DNA from: JAIOQJ01 sp963718635
GTDB lineage: Bacteria; Planctomycetota; Planctomycetia; Gemmatales; Gemmataceae
Direction of reading: 5' to 3'
Assembly: GCA_963718635.1 (NCBI GenBank)
Contig: OY970367.1
Coordinates: 4,278,001 to 4,342,000 of the forward strand
Length of the DNA stretch: 64,000 nt
This document shows, piece after piece, positions 7,805 through 17,618 of this stretch. The first letter of the stretch is position 1. Every line of letters starts with the position of its first letter. Below the pieces are notes generated by a model. The model did not search any database and was not told where the DNA came from. It saw only the letters and a list, made by a program, of their open reading frames with translations. The position numbers and the translations under genes were made by a program.

Positions 7805-9294
7805 CACCGATTGAAGCCGCAACCGGCCGCTCCGCAACCGCGACGCCCAAGCGATATCGGCTGCCCGGAATTGAGCGCGAGGGAATTGCCCAGCTTTCAC
7901 TTTTGGAAACCGCGCTCTGGCCGCTGCAAGGCGGCAAGTTGCCGACCCACAAATTCGAGTCCACATACGCATTCTCGACGGCGGCCGGCCGCAAGAACGC
8001 CACCGTGACCGTGCGGGCGCCCGCCGGTCTGCAGTCCAGCGACGAACTGATCCTATGGGGATTGCTTGGCGCCACGCTGGCTCGGCCCGATTCGGAGCCC
8101 GTGCTCCTCGCAACGCCCTACTGGATCCTCAAACACCTGGGGCTCGACACGGGCGGATCGCAATACGTCGAGTTGCGAGAGTCCCTCTTGCGCTTGGCGA
8201 TCACCAGCTACCACAACACGGCGTTCTACAATCCCGAAACCCAGGAACATGAGTTCGCCGCCTTTCAGTTCCTGAGCATTCTGCTCCCGACCGTCGGCGG
8301 AGTAGGGGAGACCGTCGACAATGATCGGTGCTGGCGGATCGAATGGAATCCCGCCTTCTTCCGTTTCTGCCGCGCGACCGGCGGCAACCTCCTCTTCGAT
8401 TTGGACGTGTACCGCGAACTGACACCCGCTTCGCGACGGTTGTTCCTCAAATTGAAGGATCGTTTCTGGAGGACGAAGCGCGTCTTCATGAACGTCGACG
8501 ACCTCACAATCAATGGTCTCGGCTTCTCGGCGGCACGATCGATCGCCAAGCGAAAATTCGACCTCGCCGCCTGCATCCGCGAACTCATGCAGTATCAGGT
8601 TCTGACGCTCGGCCCCGGCCAGACCGATCCGAAGGAACTGTTCCTGAAGCGTGGCAAGGGCTCGTACGTCGTCGTTTTCAACGAAGGACAGTACTTCCGC
8701 CAACCGCCCGCTGAACGCACGGTACGTCAAAAGAATGCGATTACGGACGATCCGCTGTACGAGCCGCTCCGCAAGATTGGCGTCGATGGGCCGGCAATCC
8801 GCCGTCTGTTCAAGAACTACGATCGCCGCACGGTTCAGCGCTGGGTCAGGATCACCGATGCTGCGATGCACGAGCGGCCACGAGGCTTTACGGGCTTCAA
8901 GACCTCGCCGGCAGCATTCTTGATCGACGGCGTGCAGAACGGGCGAACATCCCCGGACTGGATGTACGCCCATGAGAAGCGTCGGCAAGACGAGCAGTCG
9001 AAACGTGAACGAGCCATGGAAACTGCGGATGAAGTAAAACTTCGCCGGCTCTACGAACAGGAACGGGCCGTCGCCCTCAAAGCATTTCTCGACTCTGCTG
9101 ACGGCCAGCAAGTATTCGACCGAGCTTTCCAGCCCCTGCTCGCGTTCTACAAGGTGAAGGAACCCCACCGCTTCCAGGAAGCCGCGCGTGAAGCCGCCGA
9201 GGCCCGCGTCGAACGCTTGGAATTTCCCTTCCCGGAATTCGCCGAATGGGCATCGAACCACCGGCCCGTCGTCGCTTCCGAACGCGTCGCGTGA
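7801..9294 (+). CDS. Replication initiator protein, RPA family
   Basis: The 497-residue protein matches the plasmid replication initiator protein A (RPA) family. It begins LSLLETALWPLQ, then has NATVTVRAPAGLQSSDELIL, ATPYWILKHLGL, GGSQYVELRESLLRLA and AFQFLSILLP, the conserved succession of winged-helix elements that bind origin iterons. A helical, charged C-terminal third follows. The GTG start overlaps the preceding gene's stop. Iteron-like repeats lie before the preceding gene and just after this one. Its presence implies the element was, or still can be, a replicon. Confidence 0.85.
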   Translation: MTPIEAATGRSATATPKRYRLPGIEREGIAQLSLLETALWPLQGGKLPTHKFESTYAFSTAAGRKNATVTVRAPAGLQSSDELILWGLLGATLARPDSEPVLLATPYWILKHLGLDTGGSQYVELRESLLRLAITSYHNTAFYNPETQEHEFAAFQFLSILLPTVGGVGETVDNDRCWRIEWNPAFFRFCRATGGNLLFDLDVYRELTPASRRLFLKLKDRFWRTKRVFMNVDDLTINGLGFSAARSIAKRKFDLAACIRELMQYQVLTLGPGQTDPKELFLKRGKGSYVVVFNEGQYFRQPPAERTVRQKNAITDDPLYEPLRKIGVDGPAIRRLFKNYDRRTVQRWVRITDAAMHERPRGFTGFKTSPAAFLIDGVQNGRTSPDWMYAHEKRRQDEQSKRERAMETADEVKLRRLYEQERAVALKAFLDSADGQQVFDRAFQPLLAFYKVKEPHRFQEAAREAAEARVERLEFPFPEFAEWASNHRPVVASERVA

Positions 9295-9315
9295 TTGTAC
9301 GGAACCGATTCGAAC

Positions 9316-9387
9316 ATCGGCATTCGCCGGATGGAATTGCACGGCCGGTATCGGCATTCGCCGGACGGACTATCGGCATTCGCCGGA
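9316..9387. repeat. Three direct repeats downstream of the initiator gene
   Basis: The 16-mer ATCGGCATTCGCCGGA occurs exactly three times, at 9316-9331, 9350-9365 and 9372-9387. The last two are 22 bases apart, as in plasmid iterons; the first two are 34 apart. They start 22 bases after the initiator stop codon. The rest of 9388-9692 shows no gene or clear signal. Confidence 0.7.
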
Positions 9388-9692
9388 TGTTTTTCTTCGG
9401 ACGACCATTGATTATTGGCTTCCAGAAGACCCAGATCTTGGTTCTCGACTTCACCTACAAAGCTAATTACAAATACTTATCTGTTAGCAAAGAGCGGTGC
9501 GCGGGCTCTTGCCCGCCTGCTTTTGAAAACTTTGGAACGCACGACGGATCGTTAGCGACACATACGACGGCGGTGCTGTTGGATTCGGAGTAACAAACAG
9601 GGGATTGAGAAGTAAAAAAGTGCGGGAGGCTCTTGTTACTCGGGCGTTCGGCTTGCTCAACCCTTGCCTTTCATGTTCTCTTCTCCAACAGT

Positions 9693-11459
9693 ATGCAGTT
9701 TCCTTGGCGTTCCCCCAATACTCGGCCAACCCGCGCGTCCGTCATTCTCTGCACGTGTTTGATTGGTCTGTCCGCCTCGCTTGCGATGTGGCATCTGGTT
9801 ACGATTATTGAGTTTGAACTCCATCCGCACGTCAATGGCGACACCCTTCTGTATTTCACGGTCGGCAGGGGAATCTTGAACGGTCTGACGCCGTACGTCG
9901 ATCTTTTAGAAACAAAGCCGCCAGGAATGTTCCTGCTCGCCGCCGCGTCCCTTTGGACTACCGGTGGCGATGCGCTTGCTCGTCTTTTTCAGATTTTCGC
10001 GTTGGCGTCCTTTCCGGTCATGTGCGCCGTCGCCTTCGGTTTTGCGCGCTCCGATTCGCGAGATCGTCTCTTTGCCATCCTGACTGGCATCACAATCGGC
10101 GCCATCTTTGCCGTTTTCATTGATTACCGCAGCGAAGGAATTCAAACTGAAACGTTCGGCGCCTTCTTCACGCTCGTTTACCTCGTTTCAGTGTCCGTAG
10201 ATCGCCGGTTGCCTCGATGGCTTGGATTGACAATCGCAACCGTGGGCATTCTCGGGAGCGTTGGCATGAAGGAGCCGTTTCTGTTGGCCGACGCCGCGAT
10301 CGCATTGTTACTTTTGCGTCGGAAGGAAGAGTTTATTCGGTTATTCCTCATTCCCTTGGCAGTGGCGACAGGGATTGGCCTGGGTTTGCTGCTTGTCTCA
10401 GGCTATCTGCTTCCTTATCTGCAAATTTACCTACCGAGTATTTTCTTGGGGAGGCTAGCAAACGATGCTCAGAATCTCGGTATCGATCGTAATATTCCCG
10501 TGCCTGCTCGCGGCCTGTTCTTCAACCGTATTTTGACTGATCTAGGCGTGAAATCGCCGTTTCCACTTCTCCAATTCGTCGTGCCGTCGTTATTGCTTTT
10601 CGTTCCGGCCATTCGCATCGAGCAACTCGATAGAAAGACCCTGATATGGTCGGTCGCGATGATGCTCGTTATCGTCGGGACTTTGCATTATGGACTGACC
10701 TATTTGCTTCTGCTCCAAAATCTGCACTACGTCCTGCCGGTCGGCGACATGTTTTTTACCCAGCTTACCTTTTGGTTCGCGATAGCGGTTCTCGTTGTTT
10801 TAGTCGCTCTTTGGCGACTGTATTTCGTCGACATCGACCTTTTGACGTCGCTAGCCTGCACTATAGGCGCGATGTATTTAGCGACATTGGCAGTTACCGT
10901 CGGTGGTACAAACCACGCGCACTATTTCGTCTTGGTCGTTCTTCCAGTGATCGCTCTTTTCGTCGTCCTTTTCCAGAGAGACCTTTTTGGCGAGTCAAAA
11001 TCTCTAAAGCTGCTTGCCAGTGCTGTGAGCTTGCTGCTTGTCTCAATTTTTTTCAACAATGGCTTTGACACAAGTTCGATAGACACACGCAACAACAGCC
11101 AAAGCAGTGCCGAGATCGAGCAGTTCGATGGATTGATGACGCACTGCGGATTTAAGCGCTATCTGAACATTGGCGATGTCGGCCCGGCAGTCGCGTACTC
11201 GAAGTTTTCGCCATCAGGACCGGTCTTCAGTGATGATCTAAACTACATGCAACCGAACGATCCTCTTATTCTTCAAACCTATGCGAAAGGTTTGCCGACC
11301 GCCGATTTGATTCTTGAATCTGGATCCGTGACGGAGCAGATGCAGGTGCTGAGTTCCTTCGATGCCATGCGAAACTTCTCAGCGCAAGTGCCCCCATGCG
11401 CAACTGCGTACATGCCCATGTCGGGTTACACACTGCTATTTCGCCGACCATCGCTTTGA
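9693..11459 (+). CDS. Multi-pass membrane glycosyltransferase-like protein (GT39/ArnT-like)
   Basis: This protein of about 588 residues has some ten or more hydrophobic segments. Between the first two it carries HVNGDTLLYFTVGRGILNG and PYVDLLETKPPGMF, the acidic periplasmic-loop signature of polyprenyl-phosphate-sugar dependent (PMT/ArnT/GT39) transferases. It would transfer a sugar from a lipid-linked donor at the outer face of the membrane. The start is uncertain: a TTG at 9633 has GGGAGG only 3 bases away, while the ATG at 9693 places a short cytoplasmic tail before the first helix. No partner gene is adjacent, so it reads as cargo. Confidence 0.7.
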   Translation: MQFPWRSPNTRPTRASVILCTCLIGLSASLAMWHLVTIIEFELHPHVNGDTLLYFTVGRGILNGLTPYVDLLETKPPGMFLLAAASLWTTGGDALARLFQIFALASFPVMCAVAFGFARSDSRDRLFAILTGITIGAIFAVFIDYRSEGIQTETFGAFFTLVYLVSVSVDRRLPRWLGLTIATVGILGSVGMKEPFLLADAAIALLLLRRKEEFIRLFLIPLAVATGIGLGLLLVSGYLLPYLQIYLPSIFLGRLANDAQNLGIDRNIPVPARGLFFNRILTDLGVKSPFPLLQFVVPSLLLFVPAIRIEQLDRKTLIWSVAMMLVIVGTLHYGLTYLLLLQNLHYVLPVGDMFFTQLTFWFAIAVLVVLVALWRLYFVDIDLLTSLACTIGAMYLATLAVTVGGTNHAHYFVLVVLPVIALFVVLFQRDLFGESKSLKLLASAVSLLLVSIFFNNGFDTSSIDTRNNSQSSAEIEQFDGLMTHCGFKRYLNIGDVGPAVAYSKFSPSGPVFSDDLNYMQPNDPLILQTYAKGLPTADLILESGSVTEQMQVLSSFDAMRNFSAQVPPCATAYMPMSGYTLLFRRPSL

Positions 11460-11494
11460 CGGAGGCCTACATTCGAGCCCGCGAGCTTCGCATC

Positions 11495-11521
11495 AAAAAA
11501 CCCCAGGCACCTGGCCTGGGG
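11495..11521 (-). terminator. Rho-independent terminator of the minus-strand operon 12463-11539
   Basis: On the minus strand CCCCAGGC pairs with GCCTGGGG (8 bp) around a short loop and runs straight into TTTTTTG. It is 18 bases beyond the last stop codon of the operon. Confidence 0.85.
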
Positions 11522-11538
11522 AAGGGCGATTCGGTCAT

Positions 11539-11916
11539 TCAGGCACACAGGTGACAGTTCTGATGCTGCCCAGGCGCATCGAGCTTGCGACGGAGATCGA
11601 CTGGCCGAACGAACGCACTCGCGTCAAATTCTCCCGCGAATGTCTGCCAGATGTACTGAAGGCCCTCCTCGCGAGTCGCCCAGCTGAACGTGATCGACTC
11701 AATCTGCACATGCTCTAAAGCACTTACACCGCCTTTGATCACGCCGAACTCTCCGGCGCCATCCTCAGACGTTGCGTCGTTCAGGAACAGATACTCCTCA
11801 TGCCCGATGACATAGAACCCGCTGCAGAGCGTCCAGGTTCGCTGGGTAAGCATCTCCGCCAGTTCCTCAGCGCTCGCCAGGGCACTGACCTTCCAGCGAC
11901 GTCGATCATGCATCAT
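11539..11916 (-). CDS. Hypothetical protein, third gene of a small operon
   Basis: This 125-residue protein has no recognised family. It has an alpha/beta look (WKVSALASAEELAEMLTQ, GFYVIGHEEYLFLNDAT). Its ATG at 11916 overlaps the upstream gene's TGA (ATGA), with GGGAGG just before. It ends 18 bases before a strong terminator. The position after two other small conserved-looking genes suggests a shared element-maintenance role that cannot be specified. Confidence 0.6.
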   Translation of the reverse strand: MMHDRRRWKVSALASAEELAEMLTQRTWTLCSGFYVIGHEEYLFLNDATSEDGAGEFGVIKGGVSALEHVQIESITFSWATREEGLQYIWQTFAGEFDASAFVRPVDLRRKLDAPGQHQNCHLCA

Positions 11917-12119
11917 GGCTCGATTTCCTCCCCAAGCAACCGCTTGACGTTCAAGGGCATGAAGTATTTCATGCACCCGTCGCCGAAGGCGTCCGTTTCC
12001 ACGGCGTAATCATCACCGCATTCCAGGCACGTGACTTCGAGCGACACGTCGTCAAAGTCCAGAATCTCCAGTTGGCCGCCGCACGATCGGCAGCGGCCGT
12101 CTTCCGTGTCCACGATCAT
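11913..12119 (-). CDS. Zinc-ribbon small protein
   Basis: The product is a 68-residue protein with CRSCGG and CLECGD, two CxxC knuckles about 25 residues apart, so it probably binds one zinc. The N-terminal half closely matches the protein at 42827-43045 (CRSCGGPLQIID, CVECSDTYDIET), so the element carries two paralogues 31 kb apart. I chose the ATG at 12119 because AAAGGAG precedes it; upstream codons in frame look non-coding. It is coupled to the next gene by ATGA. Confidence 0.7.
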   Translation of the reverse strand: MIVDTEDGRCRSCGGQLEILDFDDVSLEVTCLECGDDYAVETDAFGDGCMKYFMPLNVKRLLGEEIEP

Positions 12120-12136
12120 CAGAAATCTCCTTTCGG

Positions 12137-12463
12137 TTAAATGGGAAGCGGGATACCGGCCAGACGGCAGAACTCCTGCGTCTCTTCCCAGGTGAGATGG
12201 CGAGTGAAACACTGTCCTTTGCGTTTCCAGAAGAGGCGCAGCGGTTCGGCGCCCTCGGCGAAGGCGAAGCCGCCCCCGAACATCGCCTTGGGCGGCAGGC
12301 ATTCGAGGAACCAGTCGAAGGTTTCGTTATCTACGATGCTGACCCGACCATGCGGCTCGATGCGTTCGATCATCGCGTGCCAGGCTTCGTTTTCTGGTCG
12401 AGGGACGACCTCTTTGTCGAGGCAATGGGTGCGCAGAAACTCCTGCAGGCTGTTTGCAGCCAT
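12137..12463 (-). CDS. Hypothetical protein, possibly DUF1419-like
   Basis: This 108-residue protein is the first gene of the operon. The stretch FDWFLECLPPKAMFGGGFAF followed by LRLFWKRKGQCFTRHL resembles the small DUF1419-type plasmid and integrative-element proteins, but I hold this loosely. The ATG at 12463 is preceded by AAGGAG at good distance; the in-frame ATG at 12505 lacks one. It ends 17 bases before the zinc-ribbon gene's ATG. Confidence 0.6.
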   Translation of the reverse strand: MAANSLQEFLRTHCLDKEVVPRPENEAWHAMIERIEPHGRVSIVDNETFDWFLECLPPKAMFGGGFAFAEGAEPLRLFWKRKGQCFTRHLTWEETQEFCRLAGIPLPI

Positions 12464-12751
12464 GAACTTGTCTCCTTCCTGTGGTGATGGGAACGAACGA
12501 TTCAATCCGACAGGAATCGTGACAGAAGAGAACTGGAGAGCGCAAATCCTAATGGGTGAGTGGCTCGACCGAGAGCGAGCGAAGCATCACCTCGCAATGA
12601 CGCCTCAGCAGCGACTAAAGACATAACAGGGAGCCGGGCCGGGGCCTGGGCCGGAGACTAGACCGCACCCGGCCCACACTATGGCCCTACCCGCCGGCGA
12701 TCGGAGATCGACCAGGCGGCGCTTCCACTAGCCGTGTTCGCCACCTAGCAG
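12464..12751. other. Non-coding stretch
   Basis: I see no supportable gene here. The 5' part holds the upstream region of the minus-strand operon. A GC-rich segment around 12630-12690 has short self-complementary runs (GGCCGGGGCC-type) and leads into the large palindrome. Confidence 0.4.
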
Positions 12752-12888
12752 GGGACACCGCCTCGCAGGCCTATCGGCCGCGAGCCCCCGTCCTCGATAC
12801 GCCCCACGCGGCACCGCGATGGAATGGCTACTCCGACGGGGGCTCGCGGCCTCTTCTGGGAAAGAGCGGTGCCGCGAGGCGGTGTCCC
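12752..12888. repeat. Nested 137-bp inverted repeat
   Basis: The outer arms 12752-12766 and 12874-12888 are perfect 15-bp complements. The inner arms 12776-12792 and 12835-12851 are perfect 17-bp complements. A third, mutually exclusive pair (12808-12818 with 12866-12876) competes with the outer arm. A further hairpin lies at about 12930-12949. As single-stranded DNA this would fold into a long branched hairpin, as at single-strand origins, oriT regions or integron-like attC sites. It lies in a gene-free gap. Confidence 0.75.
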
Positions 12889-13081
12889 GCACACTTCCGC
12901 GTCGCGGTTCAGCCGCGGAGCGGGACACTTCCGTCGCCGACTGGCGACGGCAAAGCGTTGAGGACGGTCCGCTTAGAAAACCTTAAATTGAAATGTTCTA
13001 GACGCGAAAAACCGATGCCCTTATTCGCGGCGGAGCGACGGCTTGCGTCTGGTCCTTTTATTGACATGCCTCCCCCGCACG

Positions 13082-15264
13082 TCACATTTTCATGCCACTC
13101 GGCCCCGTCATCATGCCGCCCATATCAGCCGACATGATCGCAAAAGCGTCAGGCGCCACGACCACGAACGGTCGCATCATGTCGTGGTCCTCATGTTCGA
13201 GGACATGACAGTGATACATGTATTTTCCGCAGTAGCCCTCGAACATCGCGGCGATCTGCACCACCTCCCCGGGGTTGGCCCGGACGGTGTCTTTGAAGCC
13301 CATCTCATTTGCGTCAGGTTGACGCGGGGATTCGATCGGCTTGACGGGAGTGGCCGGACCACTTGCCGGCACGGGTGGAGTTTGGAAACTGGCGGCATTG
13401 TACCGTTGGCGGCTGAGTATCTGGAACTGGACCAAGTGGACGTGGACCGGGTGCGTGTCACCCGTCAGGTTCAGAATATTCCACACCTCGCATCCGCCGG
13501 CTTGAATGAAAAATCGGACCGGGTCATGAAACATCTTGGCCACAGTTTGGTACCACGTCACCACTCCGTTGAGGGCGCTGATGGGGATCAGCGGCGTGTC
13601 GGTCGGGGCGGCAGCAGCTACGTCCGGGTCGTTCGTATAAGCGACCAACTCGCGGAATGATAAATTTCCGGTGGGGTTCTCCGCCAGCGCGATCCAACGG
13701 TGATTGTGGTTGCTTGGCAAGACGAACTCGCGCTGCGGGTCCCCGGAGTCGCCCTTGTTGTGGACGTATCGTTTGAACGTGGCATCGATAACCGTTTCCT
13801 TGGTCAACGGCCTGAAGGCCGGCTTCGATGGTTTCGCGTTTTTTGCCGGATCCACTTCGAACTGGAGGACATGGGGGAATCGCAATCGGAACGGCAAGTA
13901 CATCTCGGGGTTCGCTGCGGTCCCCGGATTGGCGCCATTCACGGTCGAAGAAACGTTCGGATCATCCTGGACTGGAGGGTTTAAGATCGTCTGATCAGGC
14001 TCCTGGGAGGTTGATCCGTCCACGTTGTATCGCGTCGGGTCCACCACCGTCGAGCCATGGAACGGCGCGAAGGCCGTGTTGACGATCGCGAGCTTCTGGC
14101 CCGTGAAATTGCTGAAATCAACGACGAGATCGGCCCGCTCAGCCGGCGCGAGCACCAGATCCCGTTGGAGCGCCGGTTCAGGCGCTGGCCTTGGTTCCGA
14201 CAGATCCACCGGTTTGTAAAGCAACCCGCCATCGGTGCCGACTTGCCAAATCGGCAGGGGGTTGCTTGAATCGATGAGGGAATATGTTGGCCGTTTCGGG
14301 TCGGCTGCCGGGTCCACCTGAACCATCCGCAAGCAATAGGTCCGCGAGTTCGACCCGTTTAGGATACGGAGCCGGACCGGGCGGGCGGGAATCTTGCAGA
14401 TGGGCCACAACTTTCCGTTCACCAAAGTGCATGGACCGAACATCTCTGCCGTAGAAGTCTCTGTTTTGTGCAGGAGTTCGCCGTTCAGGTTGCCATCCTT
14501 GTCGGCCGCGAAGTTTCGGTCCTGAATGACGAGGAACAGTTCATCCTCTTCGCCCGGCAGCACGCCCTTCTCGATCGCTTCGTACTCCTTGGCGTCCCGT
14601 AAGACCCACAACCCGAAAAGCCCTGCGTAGACGTTCAGCCGGGTGACTCCCATGCCGTGGTCGTGATACCACAATAGCGTCCCTCTTTGTTCCTTTCCGT
14701 CAGGCAGGTCGGCCTTGCCATAAGTGGCGACCTGGGACCGGCCGGAAGGGTAGACGTTCTCGGCCCAGCCGTCGCTATCGGGAGCCGTCAGCCCTCCGTG
14801 CAAATGGGTGACGATCGAAGCCTTCAAGTCGGAGGCTTGACGGTTAACAACCCCACCCTGAACGCCGGCTTCATTCTGGGGAGGACGAAGCCGAATCCTC
14901 GTTGGAGACGGCGAGCACAGGCAACTGGAAACCGGTGGCAGCGGGTCGTCTTTCCCTGCGGCTATTGCAGCAGCATCTGGAAACACGACCACCTTGTAAG
15001 GAAGCGTTTCCTTCTCACCGATGTCATTGAGCCAGCGGACATGGACAGTCTGAGCTTGATCGACCACAATCATGGGGCCCGGGATAATGCCGTCGTAGGC
15101 CCAACCTCCTGCCTTGCCTAGTTGCCCAGAATACTGGACGTCCTTGGAGTATTTCAGCCGAATGGTCAATTCCACCTGCGTCCCCTTGCCGCGCAAGTCG
15201 TACGGGTTGGGCTTTTGGGGGGGTAGTTCGTCCGTGTAAGGACCAGTTCTTCGAGCTTCGGCAT
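13082..15264 (-). CDS. Multicopper oxidase, CotA/bilirubin-oxidase-like, with an N-terminal frameshift
   Basis: All four copper-binding clusters are present: THLHGG, LWYHDHGMG, THPVHVHLVQF and the C-terminal YHCHVLEHEDHDMM, with Cys and axial Met ligands for type 1 copper. The protein is a laccase-like oxidase of about 720 residues, probably extracytoplasmic, though no clear signal peptide is seen. The ATG at 15264 has GGGAG at good distance and encodes MPKLEELVLTRTNYPP. It runs into a 7-G tract (plus strand 15217-15223), after which the enzyme continues in another frame; eight G residues would restore it. The open frame extending to 15400 looks non-coding. Confidence 0.8.
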
Positions 15265-15659
15265 GATTACTCCCATTGGTTGTGGAAATGCATGAGCCGC
15301 CTTCGGCGCCGGTACACCGCAGTTCTGATTGCGACCGTGACGCGCGAATCGTCCGGCTATCATACGGAACAGCCCGCTTATCCGATCTTTCCCAGACCAC
15401 GTTCCGAGAAGACGGATTCTACTTAAGGGCCAATTCTCCCTTCGCGAACGCTACCGACTTTGTCGGTCGCGACGATTCCGACGGTTTCTCTGCGATTGTC
15501 TGGCAATTCTAGTCGGTTCGGAAGCGCTGAATGCAACAAAAATGCCGATTGTAAGCAGCAAGCTCGCCGGATCGCGACGCGCTCCGGCATCGGAGATCAT
15601 CGACGCAAACAAGGCCTTCAAGAAAAGATTTTCAGACACGCTGAACGGAGGAAATGCCC
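15265..15659. other. Divergent intergenic region
   Basis: This gap of about 395 bases separates the minus-strand oxidase from the plus-strand lipoprotein genes, so it should hold both promoters. I cannot point to specific -10/-35 boxes. No gene is seen. Confidence 0.35.
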
Positions 15660-16592
15660 ATGCGGATCGGAGCCCTCATCATCTTGCTGATCGTAACTGG
15701 CAGCGGGTGTACAAGCCTGGCGCTGAAGCGACAGGCAATTAACCAAATTGAAACGTCCGCTGACCTTCGGTACAAAGAAGTGCTGGATAATCTGGCACTG
15801 TTTAGCGACAACCCGAACTCACTTCCGGCATATACTTTGATCCTGTCCGGCACGACTAAAGTCTTGGACCAAGGCTCAATCGGTTCCGCAGCCAATATCG
15901 GGCGTGAAACCGTCGGAAAAGCCGGTGCCACAGTCACTCATTTCCAAAGTGAGACGCTGGATATTCCAGGCCAGCGCGCGGTAAACCAAAACTGGACTCT
16001 CGATCCCGTCACGTCTCCGGAGAACCTGAAGGCCATTCGATTGGCTTGCTGGTGGGTTCTTTTCGGGAAAGAAACCGTTGTCGAAAAAGACAATGTTCAC
16101 CTTGGAGCGAATCCGAAGAAGACTAATCCGATGAACGATTTGGCGGACCGGAACGACCCGAAGAAACGGGGCTACTATTTCGATGTGGCGGATGACCTTT
16201 CAAAATTGCCGTGTCAATGGCTGCATCGCGGCTGTTTCGCAGATGTACCCTGTAACGCCGTCTACAAGGCTCACTCTCAAGGAACATGGGTTTGGGTGAA
16301 TGCCGACGGCATGGAGGGCCTCTCTCGCTTCACTCTGATCATCCAATCGCTTGCTCGCCAAATTACAGATCAAGCCTATTACCCAAAAGCCGTCACCAGA
16401 ACCATTAACTACACGAAGACGATAGATTCGAAAACCGGGACATCGGCTGTCCTCACGTTCTTTGTTGATGAGAATGGCATCCCGGTCGCTGACGCCAATT
16501 CGTACGCCCAAGCTGTGAAGTCCAGGCAGCAGACCATCGTCAACGATCCGAGTCTGAAGAGTCAGATCGCCACAAGTTCTTCAGGTCACTAA
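15660..16592 (+). CDS. Putative lipoprotein
   Basis: The product has about 310 residues. The N-terminus MRIGALIILLIVTGSGCTSL is a typical lipoprotein signal with a cysteine at about residue 17. I chose the ATG at 15660 because GGAGG (15647-15651) is 8 bases away; the ATG at 15654 is too close. The mature part has no recognised domain but matches the next gene in several places (CTSLALKR/ER, NWTLDP/QWTLDP, VWVNADGMEGLSRFTLIIQ). The two are tandem paralogues, probably anchored in the cell envelope. Confidence 0.65.
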   Translation: MRIGALIILLIVTGSGCTSLALKRQAINQIETSADLRYKEVLDNLALFSDNPNSLPAYTLILSGTTKVLDQGSIGSAANIGRETVGKAGATVTHFQSETLDIPGQRAVNQNWTLDPVTSPENLKAIRLACWWVLFGKETVVEKDNVHLGANPKKTNPMNDLADRNDPKKRGYYFDVADDLSKLPCQWLHRGCFADVPCNAVYKAHSQGTWVWVNADGMEGLSRFTLIIQSLARQITDQAYYPKAVTRTINYTKTIDSKTGTSAVLTFFVDENGIPVADANSYAQAVKSRQQTIVNDPSLKSQIATSSSGH

Positions 16593-16629
16593 ACTTAGCA
16601 AAAATCCGAACGTGGAAAGGAGCACTTGG

Positions 16630-17436
16630 ATGAAAGCATCAGCAATTCTAATGACTTTGCCGTTGATCTGTGTCGGATGCACGAGTCTCGCGCTGGAACG
16701 GCACACTCGCAACCAAACGGCCACGCTCGTCGACTTGCGATTCCAGCAAGTGATGAACAATCTTGCGGCCACGGCCGCTAACTCGGCGGTATTACCTTCC
16801 TACGCCCCCATCGGGGAAGGGATTTCAGCGATCCAAGACACCGTGATTTTCGACCCGAAAACACTCTGGCAGCGCGCGACCTTCAAAGGATTCATGTCTG
16901 AAAGCATTAGTCTAACTGGCCAACGTCAACCTCAGCCGCAATGGACGCTGGACCCGGCGTCTGAACCTCCACAGTTGGAGGCAATGCAATACGCCCTGAT
17001 TTGGGCACTTTGTTGTTCGCCCCCTCCACCATGTAGCGATGCGGAAAAACGCTTGAAACAATTTCAAGTCTACGATGCCCTCCTAAATCTTCCGGCCGGC
17101 TGGTTACACCAGGGCGAATGTAAAGGATCATCGACCAAGCCGCTCTATCGCGGCAATTGTGGTGGCGTGAACGTTTGGGTGACAGCTGAGGGCATGGAGG
17201 GGCTTTCGGCTTTTACTCTCATCATTCAGGACATTGCCACCGTGTTGGTACCATCCTTGACTCCAAAACCGGCGGCGGGGTCAGTGAAGATCACTTTCAA
17301 TAAATCTTTTCCGCCAGTATTGCCCGGCGTGACGGGAGCGACAGAGGTTGACGCACCCGTGGAATCCGTGGCCTCTCCTACGCGACTGGACTCGTGCGTG
17401 CGCCGGAGATCAGCCGACCCGGAACTGTTATCGTGA
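16630..17436 (+). CDS. Putative lipoprotein, paralogue of the preceding gene, likely frameshifted near its 3' end
   Basis: The product begins MKASAILMTLPLICVGCTSL, a lipoprotein signal, with AAAGGAG upstream of the ATG at 16630. It shares the WTLDP and VWVTAEGMEGLSAFTLIIQ blocks with the preceding paralogue. After about residue 242 the frame turns into unlikely sequence. A different frame from about 17352 to 17618 reads GLSYATGLVRAPEISRPGTV and looks coding, with no start of its own. A one-base indel near 17350-17365 would give a protein of about 325 residues, close to its neighbour. Function is unknown. Confidence 0.55.
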   Translation: MKASAILMTLPLICVGCTSLALERHTRNQTATLVDLRFQQVMNNLAATAANSAVLPSYAPIGEGISAIQDTVIFDPKTLWQRATFKGFMSESISLTGQRQPQPQWTLDPASEPPQLEAMQYALIWALCCSPPPPCSDAEKRLKQFQVYDALLNLPAGWLHQGECKGSSTKPLYRGNCGGVNVWVTAEGMEGLSAFTLIIQDIATVLVPSLTPKPAAGSVKITFNKSFPPVLPGVTGATEVDAPVESVASPTRLDSCVRRRSADPELLS

Positions 17437-17618
17437 CTCTGCCAAGCAGCTTTGGCGTGGGCACCCCGAAAACCGACGCCCCGCAGTTCGCCGAAACCTG
17501 GTTAGAGATCGGAAAGAACTTCAGCGCTACAGAAATTTCCGCTGGCAAAACCGATCAGTCTGTCCAGTCAGGCTTCAGGCCGTTTTCAACAGTCAATCCC
17601 CGGCAAAACCAGAAATAG

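Noticed and set aside
8053..9357. A 434-codon minus-strand open frame opposite the replication initiator
   Set aside because: Shadow of the RPA-family gene; no motifs and no ribosome-binding site.
9316..9387. CRISPR array
   Set aside because: Only three copies of a 16-base repeat with 6- to 18-base spacers; plasmid iterons fit better. No cas genes are present.
15265..15400. Extended N-terminus of the multicopper oxidase up to base 15400
   Set aside because: The sequence there is not protein-like, while a proper start with a ribosome-binding site lies at 15264 in another frame; the extension is chance.
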